Source: Hepsetus odoe (lineage: Eukaryota > Chordata > Actinopteri > Characiformes > Hepsetidae). Taken from it: a stretch of 64,000 nt of DNA. This document shows, piece after piece, positions 36,284 to 48,190 of the stretch. The notes below the pieces were generated by a model, which searched no databases, was not told the DNA's origin, and was given only the letters and a program-made list of their open reading frames with translations. A program made the translations under genes and the position numbers. The stretch spans positions 24,994,956-25,058,955 of the forward strand of contig CM029380.1 in the NCBI GenBank assembly GCA_017165825.1, in the 5' to 3' direction. Each line of letters starts with the position of its first letter. Positions within the stretch are counted from its first letter, which is position 1.

Positions 36284-37039
36284 CTGGAAGAGAAGAAGAG
36301 CTTCATTAGACTTTAATTACAGGATAATAAGCACTCAGGTAAGTCTGCCTGCATCTTCTCCACCTGGAAACACACTCATCATTTCCACCTGCTTCTGCTT
36401 TCTCTTTCTTTGGCCCGAATCTTCAATATGAGATATAATTTGTGTTGGAAATGATGCACACTTTAGAGCGAAGCCACAGTGCAGTGCTGTGTCGAATCCT
36501 GGCTGCATCTACTGCTTCAGCGGCGTATAAAAAGGCCCGGTGAATCACCCCACATTCAGAGGCGCCAAAAAAAGCCCCCGCCGTGATGTAATGGCTTGGT
36601 GTCTCTCCACTAAATACCCCCAGTGCCCTCCAGCCACTCGGCTAACTGCCTCTCTGCTGCCTTCTTTTCTTTCATGTCTCAGCACTTATGTGACTCAGGT
36701 GGAGGATTTCCTGTCCGCCTCATGCACCAGAGACCGGCGGAAGACTCGCTCACGCTCCTTTTCTCACCCTTTTTGGCTCAGTGGTGCTGCATTCAGACCC
36801 TGTGTTGAAGCTGAAGCACTCAGATTTACTGTTTACCATCGATCCAGCCCGCTTCACCCTCACTCACACCCACTTCCTCACCACACGGAAATAAAACCGG
36901 GCCGTTTTTGTACGATTTTGAAGAGTTTGGTTATTATGATATTTGATGGCAGGGCCTGCAAGGAAAATCTTTACTAGGTGTTGCCCATTAAACTGGAGGC
37001 TTATATTATAGCTGCCAATCCTGCTTACTGTTCAATATA

Positions 37040-37445
37040 GTTCAGATTTTTTTATGAAGTATTCAGTATCTACTGTGTATTTGTCAGCATTTGCTGGCCT
37101 TTCAGTGTCCAGTAAACATTTCTCAGTTTTCACTGTGAATTTTAGAGTATTCATGATCAATTTTTCACTATCTGCTATTAATTACTGAATGTCTTTAAAA
37201 AGTATCCAGTGTTTTCTATGATTTTTTATAACCACTATGACTTTTTCATGATTTATTGTGGATTGTTCAGTGCCCACTATGAGTTATTCAGAATCTACAG
37301 TAAATTATTCAGCATCTACTATGAACTATTCAGGATTTATTACAAAAAGCTCCGTATCCACTATGAACTATCCAGCATCAATGTTGAAATATTCAGAATA
37401 TGCATTGTTCAGCATCATGAATCAATCAGTATCAGGTATGAATGA
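37040..37445. repeat. Degenerate short tandem repeat (ttcagtatctactatgaa type)
   Basis: Imperfect units of about 18-24 bp with the words attcag, ctactatgaa and actatgaactattcag, lying between the CNP exon 2 and the candidate last exon. Confidence 0.65.
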
Positions 37446-37587
37446 TTGAGGATCTGCTGAGATCGACGTGTCCTTTCTGTAGTTCTATGTTTCTGTGTTT
37501 GAGATGGAGAGGTTCAGGGACCACTGCCCAAATGAGAGAATACGTACAGCGGACAGGCTGAATGAAGGGCAAAAGAAGAAGTTGTGC

Positions 37588-38568
37588 CTACCATGAGAGG
37601 TTGCTCGCAGAGGGGTAGTGCGCAGGCTGGCAGCCCATCCCGCTGAGGGTGCCTATTCTGTCCATCTTGTGGCCGAAGCAGCCGCTCCGGGTGGTGCCGC
37701 TCGCCTTCTTTGAGCCCGTTTTGTGCCTGCGCGTCCCGGGCTGTTCGCTCATCATCCGTGCCCACATGCCCTTCGCCCGTGTGTCCACACGCAGGTCCCG
37801 CAAAAGACGGCCTCGGGCCGCCAGCGTCCGCTCAGCGTCCCCCGAAATCATCAGGTCAGCCAGCTCCTCACCCAGCAGCTCTCTCAGCGCCTGCAGCAAA
37901 CAGGAGGGAGTCAGGAGTTACGCTTTATAGATTCTACTAATCTTTATTTCAGGAAGCTCGTCTGATGCCCAGACCGATCAGCACCAAACCGTTTGCTTGC
38001 AAATAAATACATCGCAAGTAAAACTGCAGGTTCGAGCTCTGCTCATTTAACAGAGCTTGCTGTGGGAATGAAATGAAGATCAGGAGTGTGTCCTCTCCCA
38101 GCAGTTTCAGTAAAGGAAGAGCTGAGGAACTGCTGCAGATACAGTCTCCTCCATCAGAGTCACCCCCGGTTCCTCGTCCAATAAATCATAACCAACCTCT
38201 GGAAGCTCTCGGGCTGGTAAATGAGTGCAACAAAGAATGGATCCTTCCTGAATGGATCTAGCCAGAGTATTTATATCGCCCTGTAAAGACTGATGGAGCT
38301 CAGAGTCTGCACTACAATTCTGTAAAACTCTTCAGGAGAGCTGGTCTTGAGGACCCTCGCCTTTGCTAGAAAAGGAGAAATGCGCAGTGAGACTCAATTT
38401 GAAGCACTTATAAGCAGCTGGGAGTCTGGACTGAGATCCTAAACTTGTAGACGCGAGCGCGTGTGCGGAGCGTCGTGTTTTGGCGCTGAAGTCGCGCGCA
38501 AAAGCTCTGCGTAAAGGCGCAAATGGAAGAAGCGCAGTGCGCACGAACCAAGAAGGAGGGAATATTCC

Positions 38569-38625
<57 letters not shown>

Positions 38626-38855
38626 ACACACACACACACACACACACGCACAGAAGCTCTCATGCTGAGAGTTGGAGAGGGAGCGCCGACTTTCTCTTTT
38701 TTTTTGCGCACCGAGCGCATGGCGTGTGTGTGTGTGTGTGTGTGAGTGTGTGTGTGTGTGTATCTCCTCTCCTGCTGTGTGTGAGAGGCTGGTCTGCTCT
38801 CCGCGCAGATGAACAGCAGCGCCACCAGCAGCCCAAAAGCGGCCCAGTGTGCCAT
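37588..38855 (-). CDS. nppc: C-type natriuretic peptide precursor with C-terminal extension
   Basis: Hormone precursor for the guanylyl-cyclase receptor NPR-B. Exon 2 (37588-37890, after tttgctgcag) encodes ALRELLGEELADLM, then RGRLLRDLRVDTRAKGMWAR, a dibasic KK, and the 17-residue disulfide ring CFGHKMDRIGTLSGMGC. Pro-segment and ring are clearly CNP-type. CNP normally stops right after the second ring cysteine. Here CAG follows and 13 more codons (QPAHYPSASNLSW) precede TAG. Exon 1 starts at 38855 with the signal peptide MAHWAAFGLLVALLFICAES and runs RPASHTQQERRY into a (Thr-His)6 microsatellite. The only nearby phase-0 donor is after TCG (38712), giving 148 residues. This exon 1 border is uncertain. 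Linkage to nucleolin matches human NPPC. Confidence 0.88.
38571..38650. repeat. (CT)n followed by (CA)n microsatellite
   Basis: About 25 CT units run into about 12 CA units, just 3' of CNP exon 1 (in its intron). Confidence 0.95.
38724..38762. repeat. (GT)n microsatellite overlapping CNP exon 1
   Basis: GT on the plus strand, ACACAC on the coding strand. It supplies the Thr-His codons in the open frame after the signal peptide. Confidence 0.9.
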
Positions 38856-38963
38856 CGCGAGCTCGCCAGACGATCACGAGAGGGGTGGAGTGGGAACAGT
38901 TCGCGCGCTTTCCCAGGCTGTGAGGCTCGTGCTTCTCTCTGCCCCTCGGAGCTCCGCGCGCGC

Positions 38964-38970
38964 TCTTATA
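38964..38970 (-). promoter_or_regulatory. TATA box of the CNP gene
   Basis: Tataaga on the minus strand, about 110 bases upstream of the CNP start codon, in a GC-rich setting. Confidence 0.75.
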
Positions 38971-38982
38971 GCGTGCCGAGCA

Positions 38983-38990
38983 TGACGTCA
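38983..38990 (-). promoter_or_regulatory. Perfect cAMP response element upstream of CNP
   Basis: The palindrome TGACGTCA lies 12 bases upstream of the TATA box, so CREB/ATF control of this natriuretic peptide is likely. Confidence 0.75.
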
Positions 38991-39029
38991 TGAGAACGTG
39001 CAGCTCGTGCGTGCGTAATGCTTCCTCTC

Positions 39030-39154
39030 ATCCATCCATCCCTCCATCCCTCCTTTTGCCCCCTCCCTCCATCAATGTGACACACACACACAAACACACA
39101 CACGCTCTACTGCCCATATACACGTTATCATTCTCCTCTCTATCTGTTGCTCTC

Positions 39155-39225
<71 letters not shown>

Positions 39226-39230
39226 ATTTA
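39030..39230. repeat. (ATCC)n, (CA)n and (CT)n tracts
   Basis: Consecutive simple repeats upstream of the CNP promoter: catccatccatc, cacacacac, then about 35 CT units up to 39220. Confidence 0.9.
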
Positions 39231-39314
39231 TTAATTAATTTAATTAATTGTCTTTATTTTTCTTTCCTTTTCCTTCTTCTATTTATCAAAATATTTTTTC
39301 TCCTGTATTTTCTT

Positions 39315-39337
39315 CCTCATCTCTCTCTCTCTCTCTC

Positions 39338-39390
<53 letters not shown>
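39315..39390. repeat. (CT)n / (CA)n microsatellite
   Basis: CT run followed by CA run, the same order as at 38571-38650. Confidence 0.92.
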
Positions 39391-39849
39391 CTTCTCCTCT
39401 GTTTTTGCCTTTATTGGTGAGAGGAATGAGATCAGAGAGATCTGAATGAAGCTGATTCTGAATAGTTTGAATCTTTTTATTTATTTTGATCTGATTTGAT
39501 TTTTTTGGAGCACGTGCTGACCTTTACGTTCATGATAGAGGTGATGTTAGAATAATGCAGAATAAACTCTAGTACAGTCAAACTCTACACGTTTCTCTCT
39601 TTAGTCCTGTAGTTACTATCATTATTATTCATGATGTAAAACACACAGCACCTCAAACACCATGAACTGATCTGTAATTATCTTGCCAGGACTGAACAGG
39701 ATAGACCAAGAGCAGGGAGCAGCGGAGGTGCGGAGAAGTGCAGTCAGTTATCAGTTAAAAACGAGAGCGTAGGGATCCGAGTCACTCTGTGAGGAAAGTA
39801 AAAGTTCAGATTGTTTAAGAGTCTCCGGAGCTCAAAACACACCACAGCA

Positions 39850-39874
39850 CAGAGTGTGTGTGTGTGTGTGTGTG

Positions 39875-39905
<31 letters not shown>

Positions 39906-40517
39906 TTGTAATGGGTGTAATGTATTTGTATGCGGTGTAGTCTGAGTGTGTGTAGTGTGTGTGTGTGTGAGAGTTTGTGTGTACATGTGTGTGAGTATGT
40001 GAGTGTGTGTGTGTTTGTGTGTGTGTGAGTTTGTGAGTTTGTGTGTATGTGTGTGAGTGTGTGTGTGTTTGTGTGTGTGTGAGTTTGTGAGTTTGTGTGC
40101 ATGTGTGTGTGTGTGTCTTAGTGTGTGGGTGTGTGTGATTTTTGTATGTGTGTGAGTGTGTGTGTGTGTGAGTGTGCCAGGGTGAGTTTGTGTGTGTAGT
40201 GTGTGGGTGTAGTGTGCATGTGTGTAGTGTGCATGTGTGTGTGTTTGTGTGTGAGTTTGTGTGTGTGTAGAGTGTGTGAGTTTGTGTGTGTGTGAGTGAA
40301 TGTATGTTTGTGTGTGTGTGTGTGAGCGTGTGTTTATTTTATGTTGTGTGTGTGTGTGTGAGGTTTGTGTTTAGTGTGTGTATGTGTGTGAGTGTCACGT
40401 GTGTGTGTGGTGTGGGTGTGTGTGTGTGATGTATGTGTGTGGTGAATGTGTGTTTGTGTGTGTGTGTGTTTGTGTGTGTGTGTGAGCGTGTGTTTGTGTG
40501 TGTGAGCGTGTGTGTGT

Positions 40518-40548
<31 letters not shown>

Positions 40549-40794
40549 CGTGTGTGTGTGTGTGTGTGTGGGGGTGTGTGTTTGTGTGTGTGTGTGTGTT
40601 TGTGTGTGTTTGTATGTGTGTATGTGTGTGTGTTCGTGTGGCCAATGTGTGTTTGTATGTGTGTGTGTGCGTGTGTATGCGCGTGTGTGTGTGTGTATGT
40701 GTGTGTGTGTGTATATGTGTGAGTGAATGTCGTTTGTGTGTATGTTTGTATGTAGCCAGCATGTGTGTGTGTGAGTGTGATATGTGTGTAATGC

Positions 40795-40864
<70 letters not shown>

Positions 40865-40882
40865 TTGTGTGTGTTTGTATGT

Positions 40883-40922
<40 letters not shown>

Positions 40923-40930
40923 GTGTGGCT
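39850..40930. repeat. ~1.1-kb GT-rich tract
   Basis: Almost continuous (GT)n broken by gagt, tttgt, atgt and gcgt variants. Long Thr-His and Val-Cys open frames here are artefacts of the repeat. Alternating purine-pyrimidine DNA of this kind can adopt Z-form. Confidence 0.97.
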
Positions 40931-41080
40931 GCTGTGAGGGAACACTGTGGGGCAGTATAAGCTTCTGTGATCAGCAGCAGACAGTGCAGGAGTGTGTGCA
41001 GGAGTGTGTGAAGGAGTGTGTGAAGGAGTGTGTGAGTCCCACTGCGGTCGTTTTCTTTGTGAAATAATCTCAGACCCAAT

Positions 41081-41410
41081 TACACACTCCCTGGCCACTT
41101 TATCGGAAACCCCTCCTTCGCTGCTCTGCACTCGGTGTGTGTGTTTAAGCTCCTCTAGACCTTCATCAGGGGGCAATTTCTGACCACAGAGATCTTCTGG
41201 ATGCCGGTAAAAGTGAACACAGTGATAAACTCAGTCCAGCAGCACTGGGACCAGCACTGGGACCGTCCCCCAGACCAATAATATCTGGACACTTGTCCAT
41301 CAGAGTGAGCCGTGAGGACTAACACCGACTAACTGACGCAACAGTCTGTAGATCTGTAAAGTGGCCGGTGAGTGGAGCACAGGGCGTTTCTAATAAAGTG
41401 GCCAGTGTAC
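41081..41410. mobile_element. MITE with ggccactttat-type inverted ends
   Basis: The left end has tggccactttatcggaaac. The right end, on the minus strand, reads tggccactttattagaaac. TA flanks both sides. The ~330-bp interior is non-coding. These ends belong to a DNA transposon group common in fish. Confidence 0.8.
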
Positions 41411-41714
41411 GAAGGTAGCTTTAAGAGCAGGACATTTAGGAAAGAAAAGACGCCATCAAAACACACTTTAATCTCTTTGGTCACAAAGTTCTTTACCTGG
41501 AGTGACTGCCCTCCTCTCGTTTATTTCTCAGGAGTGTCACAGAAATCTGTACATGTTTAACTGATTTGCTGTCTGAAAGAAAGAAAGACATTTATCTCAC
41601 TCAAAACATGCAAATTCTCAGACTCCCAGTTGAAACACTCCCAGTTTGATGAATTTGCAGGCTGTGGTGAAATGTGGTGTTGATCTTAAACAACGATCGC
41701 TAGGTTGGGTTAAG

Positions 41715-41942
41715 TGAAAGTGAAAGTGACCATTAGCCATTGCGAACACAGTGAACCACAACCAAACACACCCTCTGTATTTAACACGCACACACACCGT
41801 CCACCAGGGGGCAGACATATCCAGCAGCTGGGGGGCAGTGATGGGGCCGGTACCTTAATCAAGGGAACTTCAAGGCAGCCTACTGGTTCGAGACTCGAGC
41901 CCATGGGCCTCATCCCAAAAGACTAGACTACCGCTGCCCCAG
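41715..41942 (-). mobile_element. tRNA-headed SINE (family A)
   Basis: Minus orientation, with gtgaaagtgaaagtgacc tail, cagcagctggggggcagtga body and ctagactaccgctgcccc head. Confidence 0.88.
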
Positions 41943-42309
41943 ACTGGCAGGAGCTGGTATTGAATACAATGCCTGGCATTTTTATTCGCTCCAAGATTTT
42001 TACATTTAACATTTATGGTATTTAGCAGACATTTTTATTTATTTATAATTTATAATTTATTTCTAACTTATTTATTACTATTTACTGTGTATATGGTCAT
42101 CTTTCCTTGTCCTTCCTGTCTTTATATTCTTTATTTCTTTATTTCTACATGTTTCTCTTGTCATGTAAATATGTATATGTATATATATTTATATTTATAT
42201 ATAGCTCTTGTATATGGATGTTCCTCGTTCTTTATGTTTTTCTTATTTTTCTTTACATATATCTTTCCATATTCTTTCTGTCTGGGACCTTTTGAGCCAC
42301 AGGTCCATA

Positions 42310-42577
42310 GACAGCAGTGGCCTAGTGGTGAGGGAGTTCCCCTGCATCAGAAGATTGTGGGTTCGATTCCCTCACAAGTTGGTTGCCCAGAGTTACCCTT
42401 GAGCAAGGTACCGTCCCCGTCACTGCTCCCCGGGCGCTTTCAATAGCTGCCCAATGCTGCACGGTGTTTGAGTGCATGGGTTAAATGCAGAGGTCCAGTT
42501 TCGTTGTGGTTCACTGGGGGCTGTGCTGTGACCTCGCAATGACAAGGGTTGTCACGTTCACTTTCACTTTCACTTTT
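42310..42577 (+). mobile_element. tRNA-headed SINE (family A), near full length
   Basis: Runs from gacagcagtggcctagtggt through the B box gggttcgattccct to the tail cactttcactttcac. Confidence 0.92.
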
Positions 42578-43021
42578 CCACAAGTACCCACCACTAGACC
42601 ACCACCACCCTGGACACCCAAGACTTTTGCTTCCAGATTTAGCAGGAGGAGGACACGTCCAACAATGTCAGTGATCCGTTTGTCTGTTTTGAGCAGAGGA
42701 CACCGTATCCCGTGTAAGCGGGTGTGGCAGGTGGCGAAACTGGGAGAGTAAAGATACGGAAGAGACTCTCAGAGCCTGACCCCTCAACCCAGGACGATCA
42801 TCCTTCATAAAACGATTAAAGAGTGAATAAGAGCGTCCGACCTTTGGAAAAATCTGTTCCGCTCTATCTGTGAACTTGCAGCGAGCTTTTCCACAGGACT
42901 CAGACAGAGAGACTAGCGGGACGCCTTATTTTAAGGAGAAAAATCATACGGGTCAGGTCCCGTACTCGGCTTAATGCAGGGTTGCCATGGAGCGGAAAAA
43001 GAGACAACTCCCTTAACAAGT

Positions 43022-43070
43022 ACATTTACATTCATTCATTTAGCAGACGCTCTTATCCGGAGCCACGGCT
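43022..43070. mobile_element. Fragment of fish LINE/SINE tail
   Basis: Contains ttcatttagcagacgctctt then atccggagc, the word set seen at 16128-16190. Confidence 0.6.
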
Positions 43071-43340
43071 CAAACAGGGGAAGCCAAATGGATGCAAAGT
43101 GCCCAGAAAATCTGTGAGGATTTATGACCCAAAGGACAAGAGCTTTATTGCAGCATTATCTGCGTAAATAAATAAAACAGTCACTTCTGACCACGCAGTC
43201 TGGAAAACATTGTTACTGAGTCGTGTATCTGATATCGTCACGTTTTTCCCCCCAGTTTCACTCGCGACTGATTGCTAGCCATTAAATTTGATTGCTTTCT
43301 AGTTCCATTTGCAGAGGAAGTAAGAATATCATTCGCAGCG

Positions 43341-43575
43341 GCGGCAGCGCTGGCCTAGTGTTTAGGGAGTCGGCCACGGGATGGGAAGATTGTGGGTTTG
43401 ATTCCCTCACCAATAGGTTGCTCCGAGGTACCCTTGAGCAAGGTACCGTCCCCATCACTGTTCCCCAGGCGCTTTCATTGCTGCACGGTATGTGTTTATG
43501 CATGGGTTAAATGCAGAGGTCCAATTTCGTTGTGGCTCACCGTGTGCTGTGCTGTGTGTTCTCACAATGACGAGA
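43341..43575 (+). mobile_element. tRNA-headed SINE (family A)
   Basis: Head gcagcgctggcctagtgttt, B box gggtttgattccct, body caaggtaccgtccccatcac, 3' ttctcacaatgacgag. Confidence 0.9.
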
Positions 43576-43599
43576 ACAGAGCAGTGTTTGTGGCGTCGT

Positions 43600-43762
43600 A
43601 GGTTGCCCTGATATTCCCTTGATCAAGGTACCGTCCCCATCACTGCCCTCCCGGGTGCCCGTTGCTAGACGGTGTGTGTGTGTGAGTTAAATACAGAGGA
43701 TGTGTTTGGTTGTGGTTCACTGTGTTCACAATGACCAACAGTCACTTTCACTTCACTTTCTC
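43600..43762 (+). mobile_element. Head-truncated SINE (family A)
   Basis: Begins at ggttgccctgatattccctt directly after the previous copy and ends in cactttcacttcactttc, giving a tandem SINE pair. Confidence 0.82.
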
Positions 43763-44404
43763 TTTTAACTTCCATGGGGATTTTCTGAAGACCCCTCAGG
43801 ACTGGACAGATGTCTTTGGTCCAACGAAAAACAAGCTCTGGTACAAAAGCTGCACGACATCCGCAGGCGGCTGAGCGATTTACCTAACGCGGCGCTTCTG
43901 AACGTAACATTTTCCCCTCGTCGTTTTTCGCTTCAATATTTAACAAGCAGGAGAAGAATTTCTTTACCATGCTGCGAGTGTGGCACAACAACTTCTTTTT
44001 CTTCTTGTGCTCTTGGCAGATTGAATGATGCTGCAGATTTTTTCCAATGACATCATAAAGAATATGCGGGAGATTTTTCTTTTCTCTTTTAAAAACATAA
44101 CCACACACCCTTATGTGTCTAATTTTTAATATACTTGCCGTCTTTCATGTGGCAAGGAGAAATGAAGAACCCCGCGAGTTCAGAGCGACCGAGGGGGAGC
44201 TGATTGCTCGGTGGTGTTGAGCTCCACAGCCGGTGCTTTAGCGAGGACGGAGTGTCTGTTCCTCTTTTTGGGGTTAGTTCAAGACAAACTACAAGCCTGT
44301 TACAGTCCTATAAATAACCCTTTTATTATGCCTGGGCTTTTTAATGCTTTTTGCACAGCACTATTCTGAAAGCTTTCACATGTGGGCCTGTTCGCTAGCT
44401 GCTC

Positions 44405-44450
44405 TGCCTCAGAAGGAGCGATGGAGGGATGGAGGGATGGAGGGATGGTA
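44405..44450. repeat. (GGAT/GGGA)n short tandem repeat
   Basis: Repeated gatggaggg units. Confidence 0.8.
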
Positions 44451-45264
44451 GATCTTTCTTCATTTAACACAAAGCACATGGCTGGCACTGGATGGGCACG
44501 CCATTACTATTCCTCCAATGTAAAAAGAAAACGCAAACCCAGTCACATCAATACAACACTTCAGAGCCAAAAACCTTCGCCTTTTATCGGCTCGTTTTCG
44601 CTGGTCTGTTTTTTAGGCAGCTGCCCAAATGAAGAGTGGGGTCCATCCGATGTTTTTCCACAGCCAGTCACAAACTCAGCCTCTGATTGGTCAATACAAT
44701 GCAGCATGGTGGCGAACAACCATGTTAACAACAGCTTGGAGGGATTCCAACCTGGAGAGATGGATCGATAATCCCAGAAGACATTCCATTGTGGGTTTTT
44801 CATGATGGGTTTAATTTTCAAGGTCAAGGCTGGATCACAAAGCTTCTGAAAGGGATTTGATCACACTGGTGTCTTCACTGAATAGTTCGCCCTTCTGGAC
44901 CAGAAGTGTCTCAAGCGTGCAGTGATTTTCAGTCTGTATGGCATCGTCCACCTATAAAGGTTAAAAATCCAAGTAGACTCTTCCAAGGAAATCGCACATA
45001 ACAGGCTGAATGTCGTCATTTACGGAAGACAGAATGTGCTACAGTGACATGATTAGCTCAAATTAGCATAAATCTTCTGCCATGTTTTTATTAAACGTGC
45101 AGTTTATGGGACTTCACCCTCTCCTACTGAGGAGACACCAAGGGGAATCTTCTAGTTTGAATGATTTTCTCATTTTAAACTGACTGAACTGATTTAAAGC
45201 TTTTCCTCCCAGACTGTGAGCTGAGTCAGTGCAAGTGAAGGGTCGAGCGCTTTATTATCGAGAG

Positions 45265-45660
45265 TGAAAAGTAAAAGTACAGGGGTGTACTGAGAGTGTA
45301 AAGTAAAAGTACAGGAGTGTACTGAGAGTGTAAAGTAAAAGTACAGGAGTGTACTGAGAGCGTAAAGTAAAAGTACAGGAATGTACTGAGAGTGTAAAGT
45401 AAAAGTACAGGAGTGTACTGAGAGTGTAAAATAAAAGTACAGGAATGTACTGAGAGTATAAAGTAAAAGTACAGGAGTGTACTGAGAGCGTAAAGTAAAA
45501 GTACAGGAATGTACTGAGAGTGTAAAGTAAAAGTACAGGAATGTACTGAGAGTGTAAAGTAAAAGTACAGGAGTGTACTGAGAGCGTAAATTAAAAGTAC
45601 AGGAATGTACTGAGAGTATAAAGTAAAAGTACAGGAATGTACTGAGAGTGTAAAGTAAAG
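45265..45660. repeat. Minisatellite, ~32-bp unit with palindromic core, about 12 copies
   Basis: Each unit holds agtacaggaatgtact (or ggagtgtact), a 6-4-6 inverted repeat, then gagagtgtaaagtaaa. Copies of the same unit occur at 20130-20190, 48836-48962 and, inverted, 59835-59975. Confidence 0.95.
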
Positions 45661-45800
45661 TCCACTCTCCCTGTCCTCTCTCTCACGTCTCCTTCACTCT
45701 GTCCTGCACCGATGGACACACAGAGGGACGTCTCTTCTGTGTGTTTGTGTCCATTTAGACTGAGACGGTCTGGATGTTGGGAAGGTGATGGAAAGAGAAT
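45661..45800. repeat. Dispersed repeat flanking the 32-bp minisatellite
   Basis: Holds cctgcaccgatggacacaca, then gagacggtctggatgttggg and aaggtgatgga. The block recurs at 48000-48190 and 59455-59665 (inverted) and at 48962-49065 (direct). Confidence 0.75.
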
Positions 45801-47304
45801 TAATAGAGGATGATGGAGAAATGATAGAAATAATGGAGGAACTCAAATGTGCTTGGACTAAAGTAAGGAGTCTGTTCTGGAGATGGAAGGAGGAGAAAGG
45901 AGAATTTTTCACCAAATGGCTTTCAGGTCAGAGTGAGTGGATGATAAGTAGAGTCTTGGAAGAAGGGACTGTAGTGGACATGTTCTTGTCCATCAGAATA
46001 GTGATGGCAGATGTTTGTTGTCAGATGTCCAGGTCTCCTCTGTTGCTGAGCGCTCTGTGGGTCCAACGCTCACTGGGACGTGATGAGGTGAGTATAAACG
46101 ACACACATTATTCACACGGCGAGTGAAAAGGTGGCGAATACCTTTTAACGGAATTTAGCGCTCAGGACGTTTTAATGAGGTGTCACTTTGGTCTGACAGC
46201 CGAACCCTGAGAACCATGTCATCACAGAATGAAAAAGTAGGACAGGCATGCGGCGCTCTTAGGTCAACATCTATTCCAGGGTGAATATGAATCCGATTCA
46301 GAAGAGCGGCCTGGATTTAATTTGGCTGCGGTCTGCGTTTAGGAGTTTTGTAATAACTGTAATGGCATATGTTACTACTAAAACGCTCCGCTTGGATGCC
46401 AGTGATGTCTCTACAACACTTACACCCATGGGCATGAGACTGGCATCAAAAGTCGCAGCCAGTTTTCCAATTTCACCCGCTGCCGCTACAGCTGCCACGC
46501 ACCACAACCCCACCCTGCACAAAAATCCACCCCACTGCTAGCGGTTCTTCAAACCGGCGAGTGAAGACGGAACATTTTTGCAACATGTTGTTAAAATATT
46601 CCACAATTTTAACAGAACAAATGTTAATTTTTAAGCTAAGGCTCTACAAGTAGACTATTTTTCCTTCTGTGGCCCATTTCTCTTCACATCATCACTGGGA
46701 ATTGTGTCCCTCCACCATGAACAGGTTCAGTTTTAGTCCAAAATCTTCTCCAAACTAAAACAATGTCATCAGGCAGTGTCTCCATCATTTCATGTTTCTG
46801 AGGGACATTCAGACGTCTGGTTCCGTCCACACACTGGGAACGGTGCAGACGTACACTTACTCTAACACTTCAGTTGGCAGGAATTTTGTGAGCAGGGTGG
46901 ACCTCCACTTCAGCACTGCAGTAATGATCCATTATGGATGAAAGCTGCAACGGGCAGCTGTCTTATATTGGACGATGTTGGGGTACCGAGTACGAGCTGG
47001 AGGAACGCCATTAGGAGCTACTGTCACAGCGGCCAGCGGCAATGTTGTCGCCTTTTTTCCTAAACGCCTTCAAACGGGCCGTGTTTTGGAGGTTTGGGTG
47101 GCACATGTTGCTGTAAAACTAAACGCAACTGGAACATTTCTGAGGTGGTGTGTCATCTCATGAGAGCTCGTCTTGCAAAGTGTTTTAGTGGAGTGCCTGC
47201 ACTCATGTAATTGGCCTGTGTCCTCTCTTGCAGGACATTGACAGAGACACTGCAGGAAGCAAACGGCCCTTTACGTCATGCGTTTCAGGATGAACAGATC
47301 AGTT

Positions 47305-47690
47305 AGGAACCACTCACTCGTTTTCTGAGCCGCTTATACTGATAAGGGCCATGGATGGTGCTGCAGTCTGTCCCAGCTCTCTCAGGGAGAAAGGTGGGGA
47401 CTCACCCTGGACAGGTCACCAGTCCATCACGGGGCACACACACACACACACACAGACACACACACACACACACACACATCTAAAGGACAATTTATCATCT
47501 CCAGTCCACCTGACATGCAGGTCTTTGAACAGTGGCAGGAAACCAGAGCTCCTGGAGGAAACACACACAGAAACGGGAACAATATGTCCACTCTACACAG
47601 AGAGGACCGATGGAACCCAGGACCTTCTCACTCTGAGGCAATAGTGCCACCCACCCATGCTGCCCCAGAATCAGAACCAGAACATTTTTT
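47305..47690. mobile_element. Dispersed fish repeat (gaaccc-aggaccttct type) with (CA)n
   Basis: Contains caccctggacaggtcaccag, CA runs at 47438-47481, then tgcaggtctttgaacagtgg and ggaacccaggaccttctca, a block order widespread in teleost genomes. Confidence 0.7.
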
Positions 47691-47757
47691 ATTGATCCTG
47701 AGGGAAAGTACCTTAAAATGTATGTGATGAAGTTCTGTTCATTTTAATGTCCTTAAC

Positions 47758-47970
47758 AAGGCAGCAGTGGCCTAGTGTTGATAATCAGAAGGTCATGGGT
47801 TTGAGCCCTGAATCAGCAGGTGGTCCTGAGGTTACTTTGATCAAGATACCGTCCCCATCACTGTTCATCACTGGTGCTGGATATGTCTGCCCCTTCTGGA
47901 CAATGTGTGGGTTAAATTAAGAGGAAGTGTTTGGTTGTGGTTCATTGCGCTCACAATGACAAATAGCACA
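47758..47970 (+). mobile_element. tRNA-headed SINE (family A)
   Basis: Head gcagcagtggcctagtgttg, body gataccgtccccatcactg, 3' gctcacaatgacaaatag. Confidence 0.85.
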
Positions 47971-47999
47971 TCTGAGTTGATCCTCCATTACTTAATCCT

Positions 48000-48190
48000 C
48001 CATCACCTTCCCAACATCCAGACCGTCTCAGTCTAAACGGACACAAACACCCAGAAGAGACGTCCCTCTGTGTGTCCATCGGTGCAGGACAGAGTGAAGG
48101 AGAGTGAGAGAGAGGACAGGGAGAGTGGACGGTGGAGTTCAGGGTGTGTGGAGTGTGTGTCCGTGATGGAGAACTAGTAGAGACGTGGAT
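48000..48190 (-). repeat. Dispersed repeat of the minisatellite family (inverted)
   Basis: Contains ccttcccaacatccagaccg then tgtgtgtccatcggtgcagg, the reverse complement of 45661-45800. Confidence 0.75.

Noticed and set aside
36540..36977. 145-codon plus-strand open frame
   Set aside because: Low-complexity, His/Ser/Pro-rich composition with no family match. It lies between exons on the opposite strand.
40334..41176. 280-residue minus frame rich in Thr-His and matching Val-Cys frames on plus
   Set aside because: Pure translation of the GT/CA tract, with no start context or family.
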